64,000 nt of DNA from Rhodococcus koreensis (GCF_900105905.1 NZ_FNSV01000005.1:1240001-1304000); one strand, 5' to 3'; counted from the first letter of the stretch, positions 46,442 to 56,185 are shown. A program made the numbers and translations. The notes: generated by a model from the sequence alone, not told the origin.

Positions 46442-47154
46442 GGACGCCACTCCCCCACGTGGTAGCCCACTCCGTAGGGCGCCGCGCTGTACAGCGTCCG
46501 GCAGGAGGCGGGCGCAGCGTCGAACACGCCGGCGAGGACCTGCCACGGGACGCGACCGCCGATGCCGAGGGCGGCGCATTCGGCGGGGTCGAGGGCGAGC
46601 AGCGCGTCCCGGTCGCCGGTGTCGAGGGCCGCGTCGACCCGGGCCTGCACGCCTTCCGCGCGGGGGTCGAACGCGCCCGGCGCCTTCGCGGTGAGGGTGT
46701 TCGCCCCGTCCGCGACGATCACCAGCCCGCGCGGCTCGGGGTCCCGGTCCAGAAACGCGCGCAATTCCGCGCCGTACGCGGCGCACTGCTGCGGCGACAG
46801 GTCGGCGGCGAGGATCCGCGCGTCGACGACGGCGTCCGGCGCGCACGCTCCCCGGATCCACCCGGCCGTCAGCGCCGCGAGCGGCAGGTCCGGGTCGGGT
46901 TCGCCGGCGGGACCGGGCCGCAGCGTGACCCGCACGTCGACGCCGTAGCCGCGGTAGGTGCCCTGAGCGTCGGCCGGCACCTCCACCGCGGTGGGCGCCG
47001 CGCCGATCGCCACCCATTCGGTGGCGATCGCGGACAATGCCTTCGCGGCCGCCTGGACCGCGTCCCGCAGCGGCGCCGTCTCCGCAGCGGCCGCCCCGGT
47101 CAGTTCGGGTACCAGCAACGGTGGGGACGGCACGAGGATGGCGGCGGTGAACAC
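46438..47154 (-). CDS. LigB-like (class III extradiol dioxygenase-fold) protein
   Basis: A 238-residue protein starting [20 protein letters not shown], which resembles the start of the LigB/class III extradiol dioxygenase fold; its mycobacterial counterpart is Rv2728c. The usual metal-binding His residues are not obvious, so enzymatic activity is doubtful. It stands at the head of the leftward miaA cluster and overlaps miaA by GTGA. The GTG at 47154 is 6 nt after a TAGCGT hexamer (leaderless). Confidence 0.7.
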   Translation of the reverse strand: MFTAAILVPSPPLLVPELTGAAAAETAPLRDAVQAAAKALSAIATEWVAIGAAPTAVEVPADAQGTYRGYGVDVRVTLRPGPAGEPDPDLPLAALTAGWIRGACAPDAVVDARILAADLSPQQCAAYGAELRAFLDRDPEPRGLVIVADGANTLTAKAPGAFDPRAEGVQARVDAALDTGDRDALLALDPAECAALGIGGRVPWQVLAGVFDAAPASCRTLYSAAPYGVGYHVGEWRP

Positions 47155-47160
47155 ACAGTC

Positions 47161-47166
47161 ACGCTA
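47161..47166 (-). promoter_or_regulatory. -10 hexamer (TAGCGT) for the miaA-cluster transcript
   Basis: The minus-strand TAGCGT ends 6 nt before the GTG at 47154. It is the only promoter-like element seen upstream of the coupled LigB-like gene, miaA and SpoU genes. Confidence 0.45.
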
Positions 47167-47260
47167 GTCGACCGCGGGCACGGACCCGACATCCGATTCG
47201 GGCACTGCCGTCAATCGGTACCAACGCGGACCGTCCGACCTGATTCAATAGTCCACAGGG

Positions 47261-47314
47261 CCCGTACCGGGTTGAATGGAGCCAGCACCCGTCCCGGGTC
47301 GTATGGAGCCAGTA
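47261..47314. repeat. 27-bp imperfect direct repeat upstream of the DUF349 gene
   Basis: Two 27-bp units (47261-47287 and 47288-47314) share the blocks CCCGT, CCGGGT and ATGGAGCCAG, with about five mismatches. They end 43 nt before the ATG. The rest of the 47155-47357 gap has no recognisable gene. Confidence 0.6.
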
Positions 47315-47357
47315 TTGCGTTCAGGCAGCCGTGACGCGCGGCAGAGATGAGGAACCG

Positions 47358-48743
47358 ATGACCGACAGCAGCGACGCGAAGCCCGCCGTGGAGCCTGCCG
47401 CTCAGCAGCACGACACACCGAAGCCCAGCGTCCCGAAGCCGGGCGCGGCCGCGAAACCGGGTGCACCCAAGCCCCACCCCACACCGACGCACGCCCTCTC
47501 CGCCCCCGCCGTCGCCGCCCCCGCCCACAGTGATCCGAGCGAGTTCGGCCGCGTCGACGACGACGGCACCGCCTGGGTGAAGACCGCGGACGGTGAACGG
47601 CAGATCGGGTCGTGGCAGGCCGGAGACGCGGCGGAAGGCCTGGCGCATTTCGGTCGGCGCTTCGACGATCTCGCCACCGAAGTGGCCCTCCTCGAGGCCC
47701 GGCTCAATTCCGGTGCGGGCGACGCGAAGAAGACGAAGGCCGCCGCGACCGCGCTCGCCGAGTCGCTCCCGACCGCCGCGGTGATCGGTGACGTCGACTC
47801 GCTCTCCGCGCGACTCGACGTGATCATCGCCGGATCCGACGAGGCGGCCGCCCACGCCAAGCACGAGAAGGAACTGTCGCGGCAGGCGCACACCGAACGC
47901 AAGGAAGAACTGGCCGCCGAGGCGGAACAGATCGGTGCCGAGTCCACGCAGTGGAAGGCCGCCGGCGACCGGTTGCGCGAGATCCTGGACGAGTGGAAGA
48001 CGATCCGCGGGATCGACCGGAAGGTCGACGACGCCCTGTGGAAGCGGTATTCCAAGGCGCGGGAGGCGTTCAACCGGCGCCGCGGCGCGCATTTCGCCGA
48101 ACTCGACCGTGAGCGCGCCGCCGCCAAGACCAAGAAGGAAGAACTCGTCGAGCGGGCGGAGGCACTGTCCGACTCCACCGACTGGGGTCCCACGGCCGGA
48201 GCCTTCCGCGATCTGCTCGCCGAGTGGAAGGCCGCCGGACGCGCGCCGCGGGAAGCCGACGACAACCTGTGGAGGCGGTTCAAGGGCGCTCAGGACGTGT
48301 TCTTCGCCGCCCGCAACGCCGCGTCCTCCGAACGCGACGCCGAGTTCGAGGAGAACGCGGTCGCCAAGGAGGAGTTGCTGAAGAACGCCGGCCACATCGA
48401 TCCGTCCAAGGACATCGACGGGGCGAGGGCCGCCCTCCGCGACCTGCAGGAGAAGTGGGACGCCATCGGGAAGGTGCCCCGCGAGCGGATGCACGACCTC
48501 GAGGGCAAGCTGCGGGCCATCGAGAAGCGGGTCCGCGACGCCGCCGACGAGGAATGGCGCCGCACCGACCCGGAGGCGCTCGCCCGGGCCGCGCAGTTCC
48601 GGGAGCGGGTCACGCAGTTCGAGGAGCAGGCCGCCAAGGCCTCTGCGGCGGGCAAGACGAAGGACGCCGAGAGCGCCCTCGCCCAGGCCAAGCAGTGGCG
48701 CGAATGGGCCGAGGCGGCAGAGGGCGCCGTCAGCGGCCAGTAG
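47358..48743 (+). CDS. DUF349-family coiled-coil protein
   Basis: A 461-residue protein. A Pro/Ala/Lys-rich N terminus (1-65) is followed by several DUF349 repeats, each a helical hairpin with W-K-x-A/I patterns ([27 protein letters not shown]). The mycobacterial counterpart is Rv2731. The function is not established. The ATG at 47358 has a GAGG ribosome-binding site about 6 nt upstream. It is convergent with the four-TM gene with 6 nt between stops. Confidence 0.82.
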   Translation: MTDSSDAKPAVEPAAQQHDTPKPSVPKPGAAAKPGAPKPHPTPTHALSAPAVAAPAHSDPSEFGRVDDDGTAWVKTADGERQIGSWQAGDAAEGLAHFGRRFDDLATEVALLEARLNSGAGDAKKTKAAATALAESLPTAAVIGDVDSLSARLDVIIAGSDEAAAHAKHEKELSRQAHTERKEELAAEAEQIGAESTQWKAAGDRLREILDEWKTIRGIDRKVDDALWKRYSKAREAFNRRRGAHFAELDRERAAAKTKKEELVERAEALSDSTDWGPTAGAFRDLLAEWKAAGRAPREADDNLWRRFKGAQDVFFAARNAASSERDAEFEENAVAKEELLKNAGHIDPSKDIDGARAALRDLQEKWDAIGKVPRERMHDLEGKLRAIEKRVRDAADEEWRRTDPEALARAAQFRERVTQFEEQAAKASAAGKTKDAESALAQAKQWREWAEAAEGAVSGQ

Positions 48744-48749
48744 GCACGA

Positions 48750-49349
48750 TCAGCCGACGTTCCAGTCGCCGCGTCGCTCCGCTTCGGCGGCAGCGGCGCG
48801 GCGTTCCTCTTCCGCGGCCAGCTGCAGCGCGGTCCGGCTCCAGACCACCTTCAGCCAGTGGAACGTGAGCACGATGACGGTGAGCCAGCCGATGATCAGG
48901 CCGATGCCCGGTCCGGCCGCTTCGACGCCCGGCGCCGGGGTCTGCCGCGACCAGATGGCGAGCATGCCGAACACGATGGACACGGCGGTTCCGGCGAGGG
49001 CCACCCACGCGAGCGCCCAGCGACGGGTGACGAGCGCCAGCATCGACACGACGACCCCGAACACCACCTCGAACCACACGAACAGCCGCGACGGCAGCGC
49101 GATCGTCTCCGCGCGGGCGTCGTCCCCGTACACCAGCACCTCCCAGCCGTTGGCGATGCCGGAATGCGGCAACGTCAGCGAGCCGAGGAGCACGACCACC
49201 GCGACCGCGACGACGAGCGCACGCGCCCCGGGGTCGATCTCACCGGCCACCTTCTTCTCGGCGGCGTCGAAATCCTTCAGGTAGCTCTCGATCGGCTCGT
49301 TCGCGTCACTCGGGTCGTCGTGGCGCTGGTCGTCGAACTGCGGGGTCAT
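48750..49349 (-). CDS. Four-TM membrane protein (Rv2732c-like)
   Basis: A 199-residue protein: an acidic hydrophilic N terminus, four membrane segments ([69 protein letters not shown]), and an Ala/Glu/Arg-rich charged tail likely to be helical. No function is known. The ATG at 49349 overlaps the miaB stop by ATGA and is chosen over the ATG at 49358. The gene is in operon with miaB, as in mycobacteria. Confidence 0.75.
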   Translation of the reverse strand: MTPQFDDQRHDDPSDANEPIESYLKDFDAAEKKVAGEIDPGARALVVAVAVVVLLGSLTLPHSGIANGWEVLVYGDDARAETIALPSRLFVWFEVVFGVVVSMLALVTRRWALAWVALAGTAVSIVFGMLAIWSRQTPAPGVEAAGPGIGLIIGWLTVIVLTFHWLKVVWSRTALQLAAEEERRAAAAEAERRGDWNVG

Positions 49350-50863
49350 GCGTTGCATCCCATCTGAGCGGGTAGTGGTGCGGGCACACCGATCTGCGGC
49401 AGTCCGAGTCCCACGCCGATCGGCGGGGTCTTCGGGGTGACGCCCTTCTCGAAGGAGTCGCCTGCGCGGGTGCGGCGGTGGGTCAGGACCGGGGTGTCCG
49501 CGACGAGGTGGTGCGGGGCGGCGGCGCTGATCACGATGGTGACGACGTCGCCGGGCCGGACGTTTCCGTCGAGGTTTCCCTCCGGCCGGAAGTGGACGAG
49601 CCGCCCGTCGCGGGCGCGCCCGCTCATCCGTGCGGTCTCCGCGTTCTTGCGGCCCTCCCCGGCGGCGACGAGCAGTTCCACCTCGGCGCCGACGAGCTTC
49701 TGGTTCTCCTCGAGCGTGATCTGTTCCTGCAACGCGATGAGACGTTCGTACCGTTCCTGCACGACGGCCTTGGGCAGCTGGTCGTCCATGTCCGCTGCCG
49801 GGGTGCCGGGACGCTTGGAGTACTGGAAGGTGAACGCGCTGGTGAAGCGCGCCTGCCGGACGACGTCGAGCGTGTCCTGGAAGTCTTCCTCGGTCTCACC
49901 GGGGAAGCCCACGATGATGTCGGTGGTGATCGCCGCGTGCGGCATCGCGGTGCGGACCTTCTCGATGATCCCCAGGAACCGCGACTTCCGGTAGGAGCGG
50001 CGCATCGCCTTCAGGACGCGGTCCGAACCGGACTGCAGCGGCATGTGCAGCTGCGGGCACACGTTGGGGGTCTCGGCCATCGCCTCGATGACGTCGTCGG
50101 TGAACTCGGCCGGGTGCGGGGACGTGAAGCGGACGCGCTCGAGCCCGTCGATCTCGCCGCACGCGCGCAGCAGCGCGGCGAACGCGCCACGGTCGCGGGG
50201 CTGGTCGGGGTCGGCGAAGGAGACGCCGTATGCGTTGACGTTCTGCCCGAGCAGCGTGACCTCGACGACGCCCTCGTTCACCAGGGCCTGCACCTCGGCC
50301 AGGATGTCGCCGGGCCGCCGGTCGACCTCCTTGCCGCGCAGCGCGGGGACGATGCAGAACGTGCACGTGTTGTTGCATCCCACCGAGATGGACACCCAGC
50401 CGGCGTACGCCGACTCCCGCTTGGCGGGCAGCGTCGACGGAAACGCCTCGAGCGCGTCGAGGATCTCGACCTCGGCCCGCTGATTGTGGCGCGCCCGGTC
50501 CAGCAGCGCCGGGAGCGAACCGATGTTGTGGGTGCCGAACACGACGTCCACCCACGGCGCCTTCTTCACGACGACGTCGCGGTCCTTCTGCGCCAGGCAC
50601 CCGCCGACCGCGATCTGCATGTCGGGGTTCTGTTCCTTCGCCGGCGCCAGATGGCTCAGGTTGCCGTACAACTTGTTGTCGGCGTTCTCCCGCACCGCGC
50701 AGGTGTTGAAGACGACGAGGTCGGGCGACTGCCCGGTGGCCGCCTTCGTGTAGCCGGCGTCCTCGAGGAGCCCCGACAGCCGCTCGGAGTCGTGCACGTT
50801 CATCTGGCAGCCGTACGTGCGCACCTCATAGCTGCGGTGAGGGGTCTGGTCGATCGTGTCCAC
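49346..50863 (-). CDS. miaB: tRNA methylthiotransferase MiaB
   Basis: A 505-residue radical-SAM enzyme that completes ms2i6A37 in tRNA. The N-terminal UPF0004 domain binds one Fe-S cluster through Cys19 (TYGCQMN), Cys55 and Cys89; the radical-SAM cluster uses Cys163, Cys167 and Cys170 (CNNTCTFC); a TRAM domain follows. The C-terminal Pro/Gly-rich extension beyond TRAM (about 470-505) is of unknown use. The GTG at 50863 is 7 nt after a TACCCT hexamer, indicating a leaderless mRNA divergent from gluA. Confidence 0.96.
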   Translation of the reverse strand: MDTIDQTPHRSYEVRTYGCQMNVHDSERLSGLLEDAGYTKAATGQSPDLVVFNTCAVRENADNKLYGNLSHLAPAKEQNPDMQIAVGGCLAQKDRDVVVKKAPWVDVVFGTHNIGSLPALLDRARHNQRAEVEILDALEAFPSTLPAKRESAYAGWVSISVGCNNTCTFCIVPALRGKEVDRRPGDILAEVQALVNEGVVEVTLLGQNVNAYGVSFADPDQPRDRGAFAALLRACGEIDGLERVRFTSPHPAEFTDDVIEAMAETPNVCPQLHMPLQSGSDRVLKAMRRSYRKSRFLGIIEKVRTAMPHAAITTDIIVGFPGETEEDFQDTLDVVRQARFTSAFTFQYSKRPGTPAADMDDQLPKAVVQERYERLIALQEQITLEENQKLVGAEVELLVAAGEGRKNAETARMSGRARDGRLVHFRPEGNLDGNVRPGDVVTIVISAAAPHHLVADTPVLTHRRTRAGDSFEKGVTPKTPPIGVGLGLPQIGVPAPLPAQMGCNA

Positions 50864-50870
50864 GTATGCC

Positions 50871-50876
50871 AGGGTA
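50871..50876 (-). promoter_or_regulatory. -10 hexamer (TACCCT) of miaB
   Basis: The minus-strand TACCCT ends 7 nt before the GTG at 50863, with no ribosome-binding site. Confidence 0.45.
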
Positions 50877-51005
50877 CGGCCCGCGCCAAATCGCCTCGTC
50901 GCGGCCGGTGTGCGTCAGGACACACGACCGACGCCGGACAGTAAAGTTTCCGTGACATCCCGAGGATTCTCGGAGCAAATGACAGGTGCACCCGCTCCCA
51001 GCACA

Positions 51006-51011
51006 TAGGGT
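51006..51011 (+). promoter_or_regulatory. -10 hexamer (TAGGGT) of gluA
   Basis: TAGGGT ends 7 nt before the ATG at 51019, so gluA appears to be leaderless. The longer in-frame ORF starting at 50986 would overlap the promoter. Confidence 0.5.
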
Positions 51012-51018
51012 CTCGACT

Positions 51019-51801
51019 ATGACGCAAGCCGACGACGCGACGCCGACGCCCTCCACGGGCGCGGCCCCGTCCATGATCTCGATGAAATCGGTGAACAAAC
51101 ACTTCGGCGCCCTCCACGTCCTCCAGGAGATCGACCTCGAAGTTCCTCGGGGGCAGGTCGTGATCGTCCTGGGACCGTCCGGGTCCGGGAAGTCGACGCT
51201 GTGCCGGACCATCAACCGCCTCGAGCCCATCGACTCCGGTGAGATCGCCGTGGACGGGAAGGTGCTGCCGGCCGAGGGCAAGGCCCTGGCCGCGCTGCGC
51301 GCCGACGTGGGGATGGTGTTCCAGTCGTTCAACCTGTTCGCCCACAAGACGATCCTCGAGAACGTGATGCTGGCACCGGTCAAGGTGCGGAAGAAGAGCA
51401 GCGCCGACGCGAAGAAGAAGGCCTACGAGCTTCTCGAGCGGGTCGGCATCGCCAACCAGGCGGACAAGTACCCGGCGCAGTTGTCGGGCGGTCAGCAGCA
51501 GCGTGTCGCGATCGCCCGCGCACTCGCCATGAACCCCAAGGTCATGCTGTTCGACGAGCCGACGTCCGCGCTCGACCCGGAAATGGTCAACGAAGTCCTC
51601 GACGTCATGACCTCGCTCGCCAAGGAAGGCATGACCATGCTCGTGGTGACCCACGAGATGGGCTTCGCCCGCAAGGCCGGCGACCGTGTTCTCTTCATGG
51701 CCGACGGCCAGATCGTCGAGGACTCCGAGCCCGCCACGTTCTTCACCGCTCCCAAATCCGAGCGCGCGAAGGACTTTCTCGGCAAGATTCTCAGCCACTG
51801 A
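51019..51801 (+). CDS. gluA: Glutamate ABC transporter ATPase GluA
   Basis: A 260-residue ABC ATPase of the polar amino acid class. Walker A is GPSGSGKS (52-59), the Q-loop is in [11 protein letters not shown], the signature is LSGGQQQR, Walker B is [14 protein letters not shown] and the switch is VVTHEMGF. It powers import by GluBCD. Corynebacteria also carry gluABCD near recA-recX. An N-terminal Thr/Pro/Ser stretch of about 18 residues precedes the domain. A hairpin after the stop separates it from gluB. Confidence 0.93.
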   Translation: MTQADDATPTPSTGAAPSMISMKSVNKHFGALHVLQEIDLEVPRGQVVIVLGPSGSGKSTLCRTINRLEPIDSGEIAVDGKVLPAEGKALAALRADVGMVFQSFNLFAHKTILENVMLAPVKVRKKSSADAKKKAYELLERVGIANQADKYPAQLSGGQQQRVAIARALAMNPKVMLFDEPTSALDPEMVNEVLDVMTSLAKEGMTMLVVTHEMGFARKAGDRVLFMADGQIVEDSEPATFFTAPKSERAKDFLGKILSH

Positions 51802-51804
51802 TCG

Positions 51805-51831
51805 GAGAGGGCGCCGCCGCGGTGCCCTCTC
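51805..51831 (+). promoter_or_regulatory. Intercistronic hairpin gluA-gluB
   Basis: GAGAGGGC (51805-51812) pairs with GCCCTCTC (51824-51831). It lies 3 nt after the gluA stop and may limit read-through or protect mRNA, letting gluA and the highly needed binding protein be made in different amounts. Confidence 0.5.
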
Positions 51832-51882
51832 GGTCGACCGTGCTCCACAGGCAACACCCGTCATTTCAATTGGAGGAACTCG

Positions 51883-52716
51883 ATGAGGATCAACCGCTCG
51901 ATTCGTGTGGGAATCGGCGTCATGGCGCTCGCCGTCGTCGCATCGGCCTGTGGCGGAGGTGAAGAGAAGAGCGCCTCCCAGAGCGCGTCGGAGGGCAAGC
52001 TCACGGTCGGAATCAAGTACGACCAGCCCGGCCTCGGACTGCGCAACCCCGATGGTTCCTTCAGCGGTTTCGACGTCGAGGTGGCCGAGTACATCGCGGG
52101 CAAGCTGGGTGTCGCGCCCGAGAACATCGTGTTCAAGGAGTCCCCGTCGGCTCAGCGCGAGACGCTGATCCAGAACGGTGAGGTCGACTACATCGTCGCC
52201 ACCTACTCGATCACCGACGCCCGCAAGGAGAAGGTCGACTTCGCCGGGCCGTACTTCATCGCCGGACAGTCGCTCCTGGTGAAGTCCGACAACACCGACA
52301 TCACCGGCCCCGAGTCGCTCAACGGCGGCAAGAAGCTGTGCTCCGTCACCGGGTCCACCCCGGCGCAGAAGGTGAAGGACCAGTACGCGAAGGACGTGCA
52401 ACTGCAGGAGTTCGACACGTACTCCGCCTGCGTCGAGGCGCTGCGGAACGGCGCAGTCGACGCCGTCACCACCGACGACATCATCCTCGCCGGCTACGCG
52501 GCGCAGTATCCGGGCGAGCTGAAGGTGGTCGGCGCGCCGTTCACCGAGGAGCGCTACGGCGTCGGCCTGGCCAAGGGTGACGACGAGACCCGGGCCAAGA
52601 TCAACGACGCCATCGAGGCGATGATCGCGGACGGTTCGTGGGCGCGTGCGTTCAACGAGACCGTCGGCGCGTCGGGCTACCCGATCCCCGCACCGCCGAC
52701 CGTCGATCGGTACTGA
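51883..52716 (+). CDS. gluB: Glutamate-binding lipoprotein GluB
   Basis: A 277-residue type 3 solute-binding protein with a lipobox (VASAC, lipidated Cys23) after a hydrophobic signal. The binding domain is recognised by GKLTVGIKYDQPGLG and a segment ending in FDVEVAEYIA. It captures glutamate (possibly aspartate or glutamine) outside the membrane and delivers it to GluCD. The ATG at 51883 has GGAGG 7 nt upstream. Confidence 0.92.
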   Translation: MRINRSIRVGIGVMALAVVASACGGGEEKSASQSASEGKLTVGIKYDQPGLGLRNPDGSFSGFDVEVAEYIAGKLGVAPENIVFKESPSAQRETLIQNGEVDYIVATYSITDARKEKVDFAGPYFIAGQSLLVKSDNTDITGPESLNGGKKLCSVTGSTPAQKVKDQYAKDVQLQEFDTYSACVEALRNGAVDAVTTDDIILAGYAAQYPGELKVVGAPFTEERYGVGLAKGDDETRAKINDAIEAMIADGSWARAFNETVGASGYPIPAPPTVDRY

Positions 52717-52735
52717 GCAACTCACTCATCCGGGT

Positions 52736-52765
52736 CGGACGACTCCCCTTTCGTGGAGTCGTCCG
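52736..52765 (+). promoter_or_regulatory. Intercistronic hairpin gluB-gluC
   Basis: A 10-bp stem (CGGACGACTC / GAGTCGTCCG) with a 10-nt loop, extended by CCGGG/CCCGG with a bulge, begins 20 nt after the gluB stop. Such hairpins after binding-protein genes often stabilise the upstream mRNA or reduce permease expression. Confidence 0.55.
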
Positions 52766-52808
52766 GCCCGGTTCGACACCAACCACCGGTGACCTGGGGA
52801 GACGGTAA

Positions 52809-53489
52809 GTGGACCTACTGAGCAAATACAGCGATCAGCTGATCGACGCGTTCTGGACGACGGTGCAGCTGACCGCGTTCTCGGCTGTCGGTGCTCTGAT
52901 ACTCGGCACCATCCTCGCGGCGATGCGGGTGTCACCGATCCCGGTCGCGCGCGGCGTCGGCGCGGCATACGTGACGATCTTCCGCAACACTCCCCTGACC
53001 CTCATCATCATCTTCTGCTCGTTCGGGCTCTTCCAGACGATGGGCGTCAAGCTCGCCCCCGAGCAGTCGCCGACGTTCTTCGAGCAGAACAACTTCCGGC
53101 TCGCCGTGCTCGGCCTCAGCATCTACACGGCGGCCTTCGTCTGCGAGTCGCTGCGGTCCGGTATCAACACCGTGCACGTCGGCCAGGCGGAGGCGGGCCG
53201 GTCACTCGGTCTCACGTTCTCCCAGAATCTGCGGCTCATCGTGCTGCCGCAGGCATTCCGCGCGGTCACCGCACCCCTCGGCAGCGTGCTGATCGCCCTG
53301 ACGAAGAACACGACGATCGCCTCGGTGATCGGTGTGGCGGAGGCATCGCTCCTGATGAAGGAAATGATCGAGAACGAGGCCGCCATCTTCGTCGTCGGTG
53401 GCATCTTCGCGCTCGGATTCGTGATCCTGACCCTGCCGATGGGGCTTCTCTTCGGATACCTGAGCAAGCGATTCGAGGTTGCACGATGA
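52809..53489 (+). CDS. gluC: Glutamate ABC permease GluC
   Basis: A 226-residue inner-membrane permease of the HisMQ family with about five helices. The EAA loop, which contacts the ATPase, is present as EAGRSLGLTFSQNLRLIVLP. The start is the GTG at 52809, with a GGGGAGAC ribosome-binding site. Its stop overlaps the gluD ATG (ATGA), so the two halves of the channel are made together. Confidence 0.92.
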   Translation: MDLLSKYSDQLIDAFWTTVQLTAFSAVGALILGTILAAMRVSPIPVARGVGAAYVTIFRNTPLTLIIIFCSFGLFQTMGVKLAPEQSPTFFEQNNFRLAVLGLSIYTAAFVCESLRSGINTVHVGQAEAGRSLGLTFSQNLRLIVLPQAFRAVTAPLGSVLIALTKNTTIASVIGVAEASLLMKEMIENEAAIFVVGGIFALGFVILTLPMGLLFGYLSKRFEVAR

Positions 53490-54385
53490 GCAATTCCGCC
53501 ACCGTCCTCTACGACGCGCCGGGCCCGAAGGCGAAGAACCTCTACCGCCTGATCTCCGTCGCCGTCGCCCTCGCACTGCTGGGAATCGGCTACCTCGTCT
53601 ACGCCGCGCTCGACGACAAGGGCCAGCTGACAGCGGCGAAATGGGAACCGTTCACCGAATCGACCTCGTGGACCACATATCTCATTCCCGGTATCCGCGG
53701 CACCCTCGTCGCGGCGGCCGTGTCGATCGTGTTCGCGTTGATCCTCGGCGCGATCCTCGGCATCGGACGCTTGTCGGACCACCGACCGGTGCGATGGGTG
53801 GCGGGCGGGATCGTCGAACTGTTCCGCGCCATCCCGGTGCTGATCCTGATGATCTTCTCGTACCAGCTGTTCGCCGAGTACGAGGTGTTCAAGTCGAAAT
53901 ATCTTGCGCTTGCCGCGGTCATCGTGGGCCTCACGCTGTACAACGGCTCGGTGATCGCCGAAATCGTCAGGGCCGGCATCAATTCGCTCCCCCGGGGACA
54001 GAGCGAGGCCGCCAAGGCGCTGGGCATGCGCAAGGGCCAGGTCATGCGGACCATCCTGCTTCCGCAGGCCGTCACGGCGATGCTCCCCGCGATCATCTCG
54101 CAGATGGTGGTCGCCCTGAAGGACTCCGCGCTCGGTTACCTCATCGGCTACGTCGAAGTGGTGCGGTCCGGCCAGCAACTCGGCGCGTTCTACGGCAACT
54201 ACCTGCCCGCGCTGATCGTGGTGGCGATCATCATGATCATCCTCAACTACACGCTCACCGTGGTGGCGACCAGGGTGGAGAAGCGGCTGCGGGCCGCCCG
54301 GAAGGGCGGAGGTCCCCAGGGTGCTGCTCCCGAGCTTCCGGCGGTGTCGGTTCCGGGTATGGACATCACCGACAAGCGGTTGTGA
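53486..54385 (+). CDS. gluD: Glutamate ABC permease GluD
   Basis: A 299-residue permease with a longer N terminus than GluC. It carries about six membrane segments and the EAA loop EAAKALGMRKGQVMRTILLP. Together with GluC it forms the membrane channel. The C-terminal 40 residues are charged and Pro/Gly-rich. It is followed by a very strong hairpin terminator. Confidence 0.92.
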   Translation: MSNSATVLYDAPGPKAKNLYRLISVAVALALLGIGYLVYAALDDKGQLTAAKWEPFTESTSWTTYLIPGIRGTLVAAAVSIVFALILGAILGIGRLSDHRPVRWVAGGIVELFRAIPVLILMIFSYQLFAEYEVFKSKYLALAAVIVGLTLYNGSVIAEIVRAGINSLPRGQSEAAKALGMRKGQVMRTILLPQAVTAMLPAIISQMVVALKDSALGYLIGYVEVVRSGQQLGAFYGNYLPALIVVAIIMIILNYTLTVVATRVEKRLRAARKGGGPQGAAPELPAVSVPGMDITDKRL

Positions 54386-54405
54386 CCCGGCACTGCTTCT
54401 GACAC

Positions 54406-54460
54406 GAACGACACTGCGGTCGGATGGGAACTCGGTTCCCATCCGACCGCAGTGTCGTTC
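54406..54460. terminator. 26-bp perfect hairpin terminator, gluD/recX
   Basis: Two fully complementary 26-nt arms (54406-54431 and 54435-54460) are separated by a 3-nt loop TCG. It begins 21 nt after the gluD stop and lies between convergent gluD and recX, so it can work for both strands. Confidence 0.9.
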
Positions 54461-54506
54461 ATCGTGATCGTGGTCAGGTCGTGATCATGGTCAGGCTGTG
54501 TCCGAT

Positions 54507-55022
54507 TCAGGTCTCGTCGAACAGGCCGTCGGTTTCCGCGCCGGCACGATCGAGTTGCTCCTTGACGACCTCGAACGCCATGCCCTGGGGGAACCCGCGA
54601 CGCGCCAGCATGGACACCAGCCGGCGGACCGCCCGGTCACGGTCGTCCGTTGACACGGTGCGCAGTTTCTTCGCGACCAGTTCGGTGGCTCGCGCTCGTT
54701 CGTCTTCGCTGTCGATCTGAGCGAGCGCCTCGGTGGCGTCTTCCTGACCGATGCCCTTGCGGCGCAGTTCCAGTGCGAGCGCACGTTTTCCCTTACCGGC
54801 GTACGTGTGCCGCGAATGCACCCACTGCTGGGCGAAGTCGGCGTCGTTGACGAGCCCGACCTCGGTGAGTCGATCCAGTACGCGCTCGGCGATGTCGGCC
54901 GAGTACCCCTTCTTCGCCAGACGGTCGGACAACTCCGCTCGACTCCGGGCACGGTCCGTCAGGAGACGCAGGCACAAATCCTTGGCCTGCGTCTCCGTTC
55001 CACCCTCGCCCGTCGGACGCAC
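54507..55022 (-). CDS. recX: Regulatory protein RecX
   Basis: A 171-residue three-helix-repeat protein that modulates RecA filaments. Recognisable parts are LLTDRARSRAELSDRL near the N terminus, the V-N-D-A-D-F-A-Q-Q-W-V core and the C-terminal repeat. It is co-transcribed with recA, with 9 nt between genes. The GTG at 55022 has AAGG upstream. Confidence 0.93.
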   Translation of the reverse strand: MRPTGEGGTETQAKDLCLRLLTDRARSRAELSDRLAKKGYSADIAERVLDRLTEVGLVNDADFAQQWVHSRHTYAGKGKRALALELRRKGIGQEDATEALAQIDSEDERARATELVAKKLRTVSTDDRDRAVRRLVSMLARRGFPQGMAFEVVKEQLDRAGAETDGLFDET

Positions 55023-55031
55023 GGCGGCGCC

Positions 55032-56075
55032 TTAGAATTCGACCGGGGCGGCGTCGTCCGTAGCGGCAGTGACGTCGGCGCCGATTCCGAGCTTTTCCTT
55101 GATCTTCTTCTCGATCTCGTCCCGGATGTCGGTGTTCTCCAACAGGAACTTGCGGGCGTTCTCCTTGCCCTGTCCCAGCTGGTCGCCTTCGTAGGTGTAC
55201 CAGGAGCCCGACTTGCGAATGAACCCGTGTTCGACACCCATGTCGATCAGCGAGCCTTCCTTGCTGATTCCCAGGCCGTAGAGGATGTCGAACTCGGCCT
55301 GCTTGAACGGCGGCGCGACCTTGTTCTTGACCACCTTCACGCGGGTACGGTTACCCACCGCGTCAGTGCCGTCCTTCAGGGTCTCGATCCGCCGCACGTC
55401 GAGGCGCACCGACGAGTAGAACTTCAATGCCTTACCACCGGTGGTGGTTTCGGGGGAACCGAACATGACGCCGATCTTCTCGCGCAGCTGGTTGATGAAG
55501 ATCGCGGTGGTGCCGGAGTTGCTGAGCGCACCGGTCATCTTACGGAGCGCCTGGCTCATCAGACGGGCCTGCAGACCCACGTGACTGTCGCCCATCTCGC
55601 CCTCGATCTCGGCGCGCGGGACCAGAGCGGCCACGGAGTCGACCACGAGGATGTCGAGAGCGCCGGAGCGGATCAGCATGTCTGCGATCTCCAGCGCCTG
55701 CTCGCCGGTATCGGGCTGCGACACCAGCAGCGCGTCGGTGTCGACGCCGAGTTTCTGGGCGTAGTCGGGGTCGAGCGCGTGTTCGGCGTCGATGAACGCG
55801 GCGATGCCGCCGGCCGCCTGGGCGTTGGCGACCGCGTGCAGAGCGACGGTGGTCTTACCCGAGGACTCCGGGCCGTAGATCTCGACGACACGGCCGCGGG
55901 GCAGCCCGCCGATGCCGAGGGCGACGTCCAGCGCGATGGAGCCGGTCGGGATGACGGCGATCGGCTGACGGACACCTTCGCCCAGGCGCATCACCGAGCC
56001 CTTGCCGAAGTTCTTGTCGATCTGCGCCAGCGCGAGGTCGAGCGCCTTGTCTCGATCGTGTGCCTGTGGTGCCAT
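55032..56075 (-). CDS. recA: Recombinase RecA
   Basis: A 347-residue RecA. Walker A is GPESSGKT (68-75); the DNA-binding loops lie around [20 protein letters not shown] and [20 protein letters not shown]. It forms filaments on single-stranded DNA for recombination and triggers LexA cleavage. Unlike M. tuberculosis RecA it carries no intein. The ATG at 56075 ([13 protein letters not shown]) is preferred over the ATG at 56087, as GGGGAC sits at ribosome-binding distance. It is controlled by an SOS box and a PafBC-type promoter. Confidence 0.98.
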   Translation of the reverse strand: MAPQAHDRDKALDLALAQIDKNFGKGSVMRLGEGVRQPIAVIPTGSIALDVALGIGGLPRGRVVEIYGPESSGKTTVALHAVANAQAAGGIAAFIDAEHALDPDYAQKLGVDTDALLVSQPDTGEQALEIADMLIRSGALDILVVDSVAALVPRAEIEGEMGDSHVGLQARLMSQALRKMTGALSNSGTTAIFINQLREKIGVMFGSPETTTGGKALKFYSSVRLDVRRIETLKDGTDAVGNRTRVKVVKNKVAPPFKQAEFDILYGLGISKEGSLIDMGVEHGFIRKSGSWYTYEGDQLGQGKENARKFLLENTDIRDEIEKKIKEKLGIGADVTAATDDAAPVEF

Positions 56076-56115
56076 CGTCGTCCCCATTCTCGAGTCTCAT
56101 CAGTGATCTGCGGTC

Positions 56116-56138
56116 AGGTTAGATCCAGGTACCGACAA
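56116..56138 (-). promoter_or_regulatory. PafBC-type (RecA-NDp) promoter of recA
   Basis: The minus strand reads TTGTCGGTA, 8 nt, TAACCT. This matches the mycobacterial LexA-independent DNA-damage promoter (TTGTCRGTG-N8-TAnnnT) except for one base. It lies 41 nt upstream of the recA start, indicating PafBC control in addition to LexA. Confidence 0.8.
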
Positions 56139-56169
56139 GAACCGTGACCACCGAACATCTCCAGCATAG

Positions 56170-56185
56170 GGGAACGTGTGTTCGA
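56170..56185. promoter_or_regulatory. LexA (SOS) box of recA
   Basis: GGGAACGTGTGTTCGA matches the SOS consensus at 10 of 12 positions. It lies 32 bp upstream of the PafBC-type promoter, about 95 nt before the recA start. Confidence 0.7.

Noticed and set aside
55032..56075. Intein in recA as in M. tuberculosis
   Set aside because: The protein is 347 residues with an uninterrupted RecA sequence.
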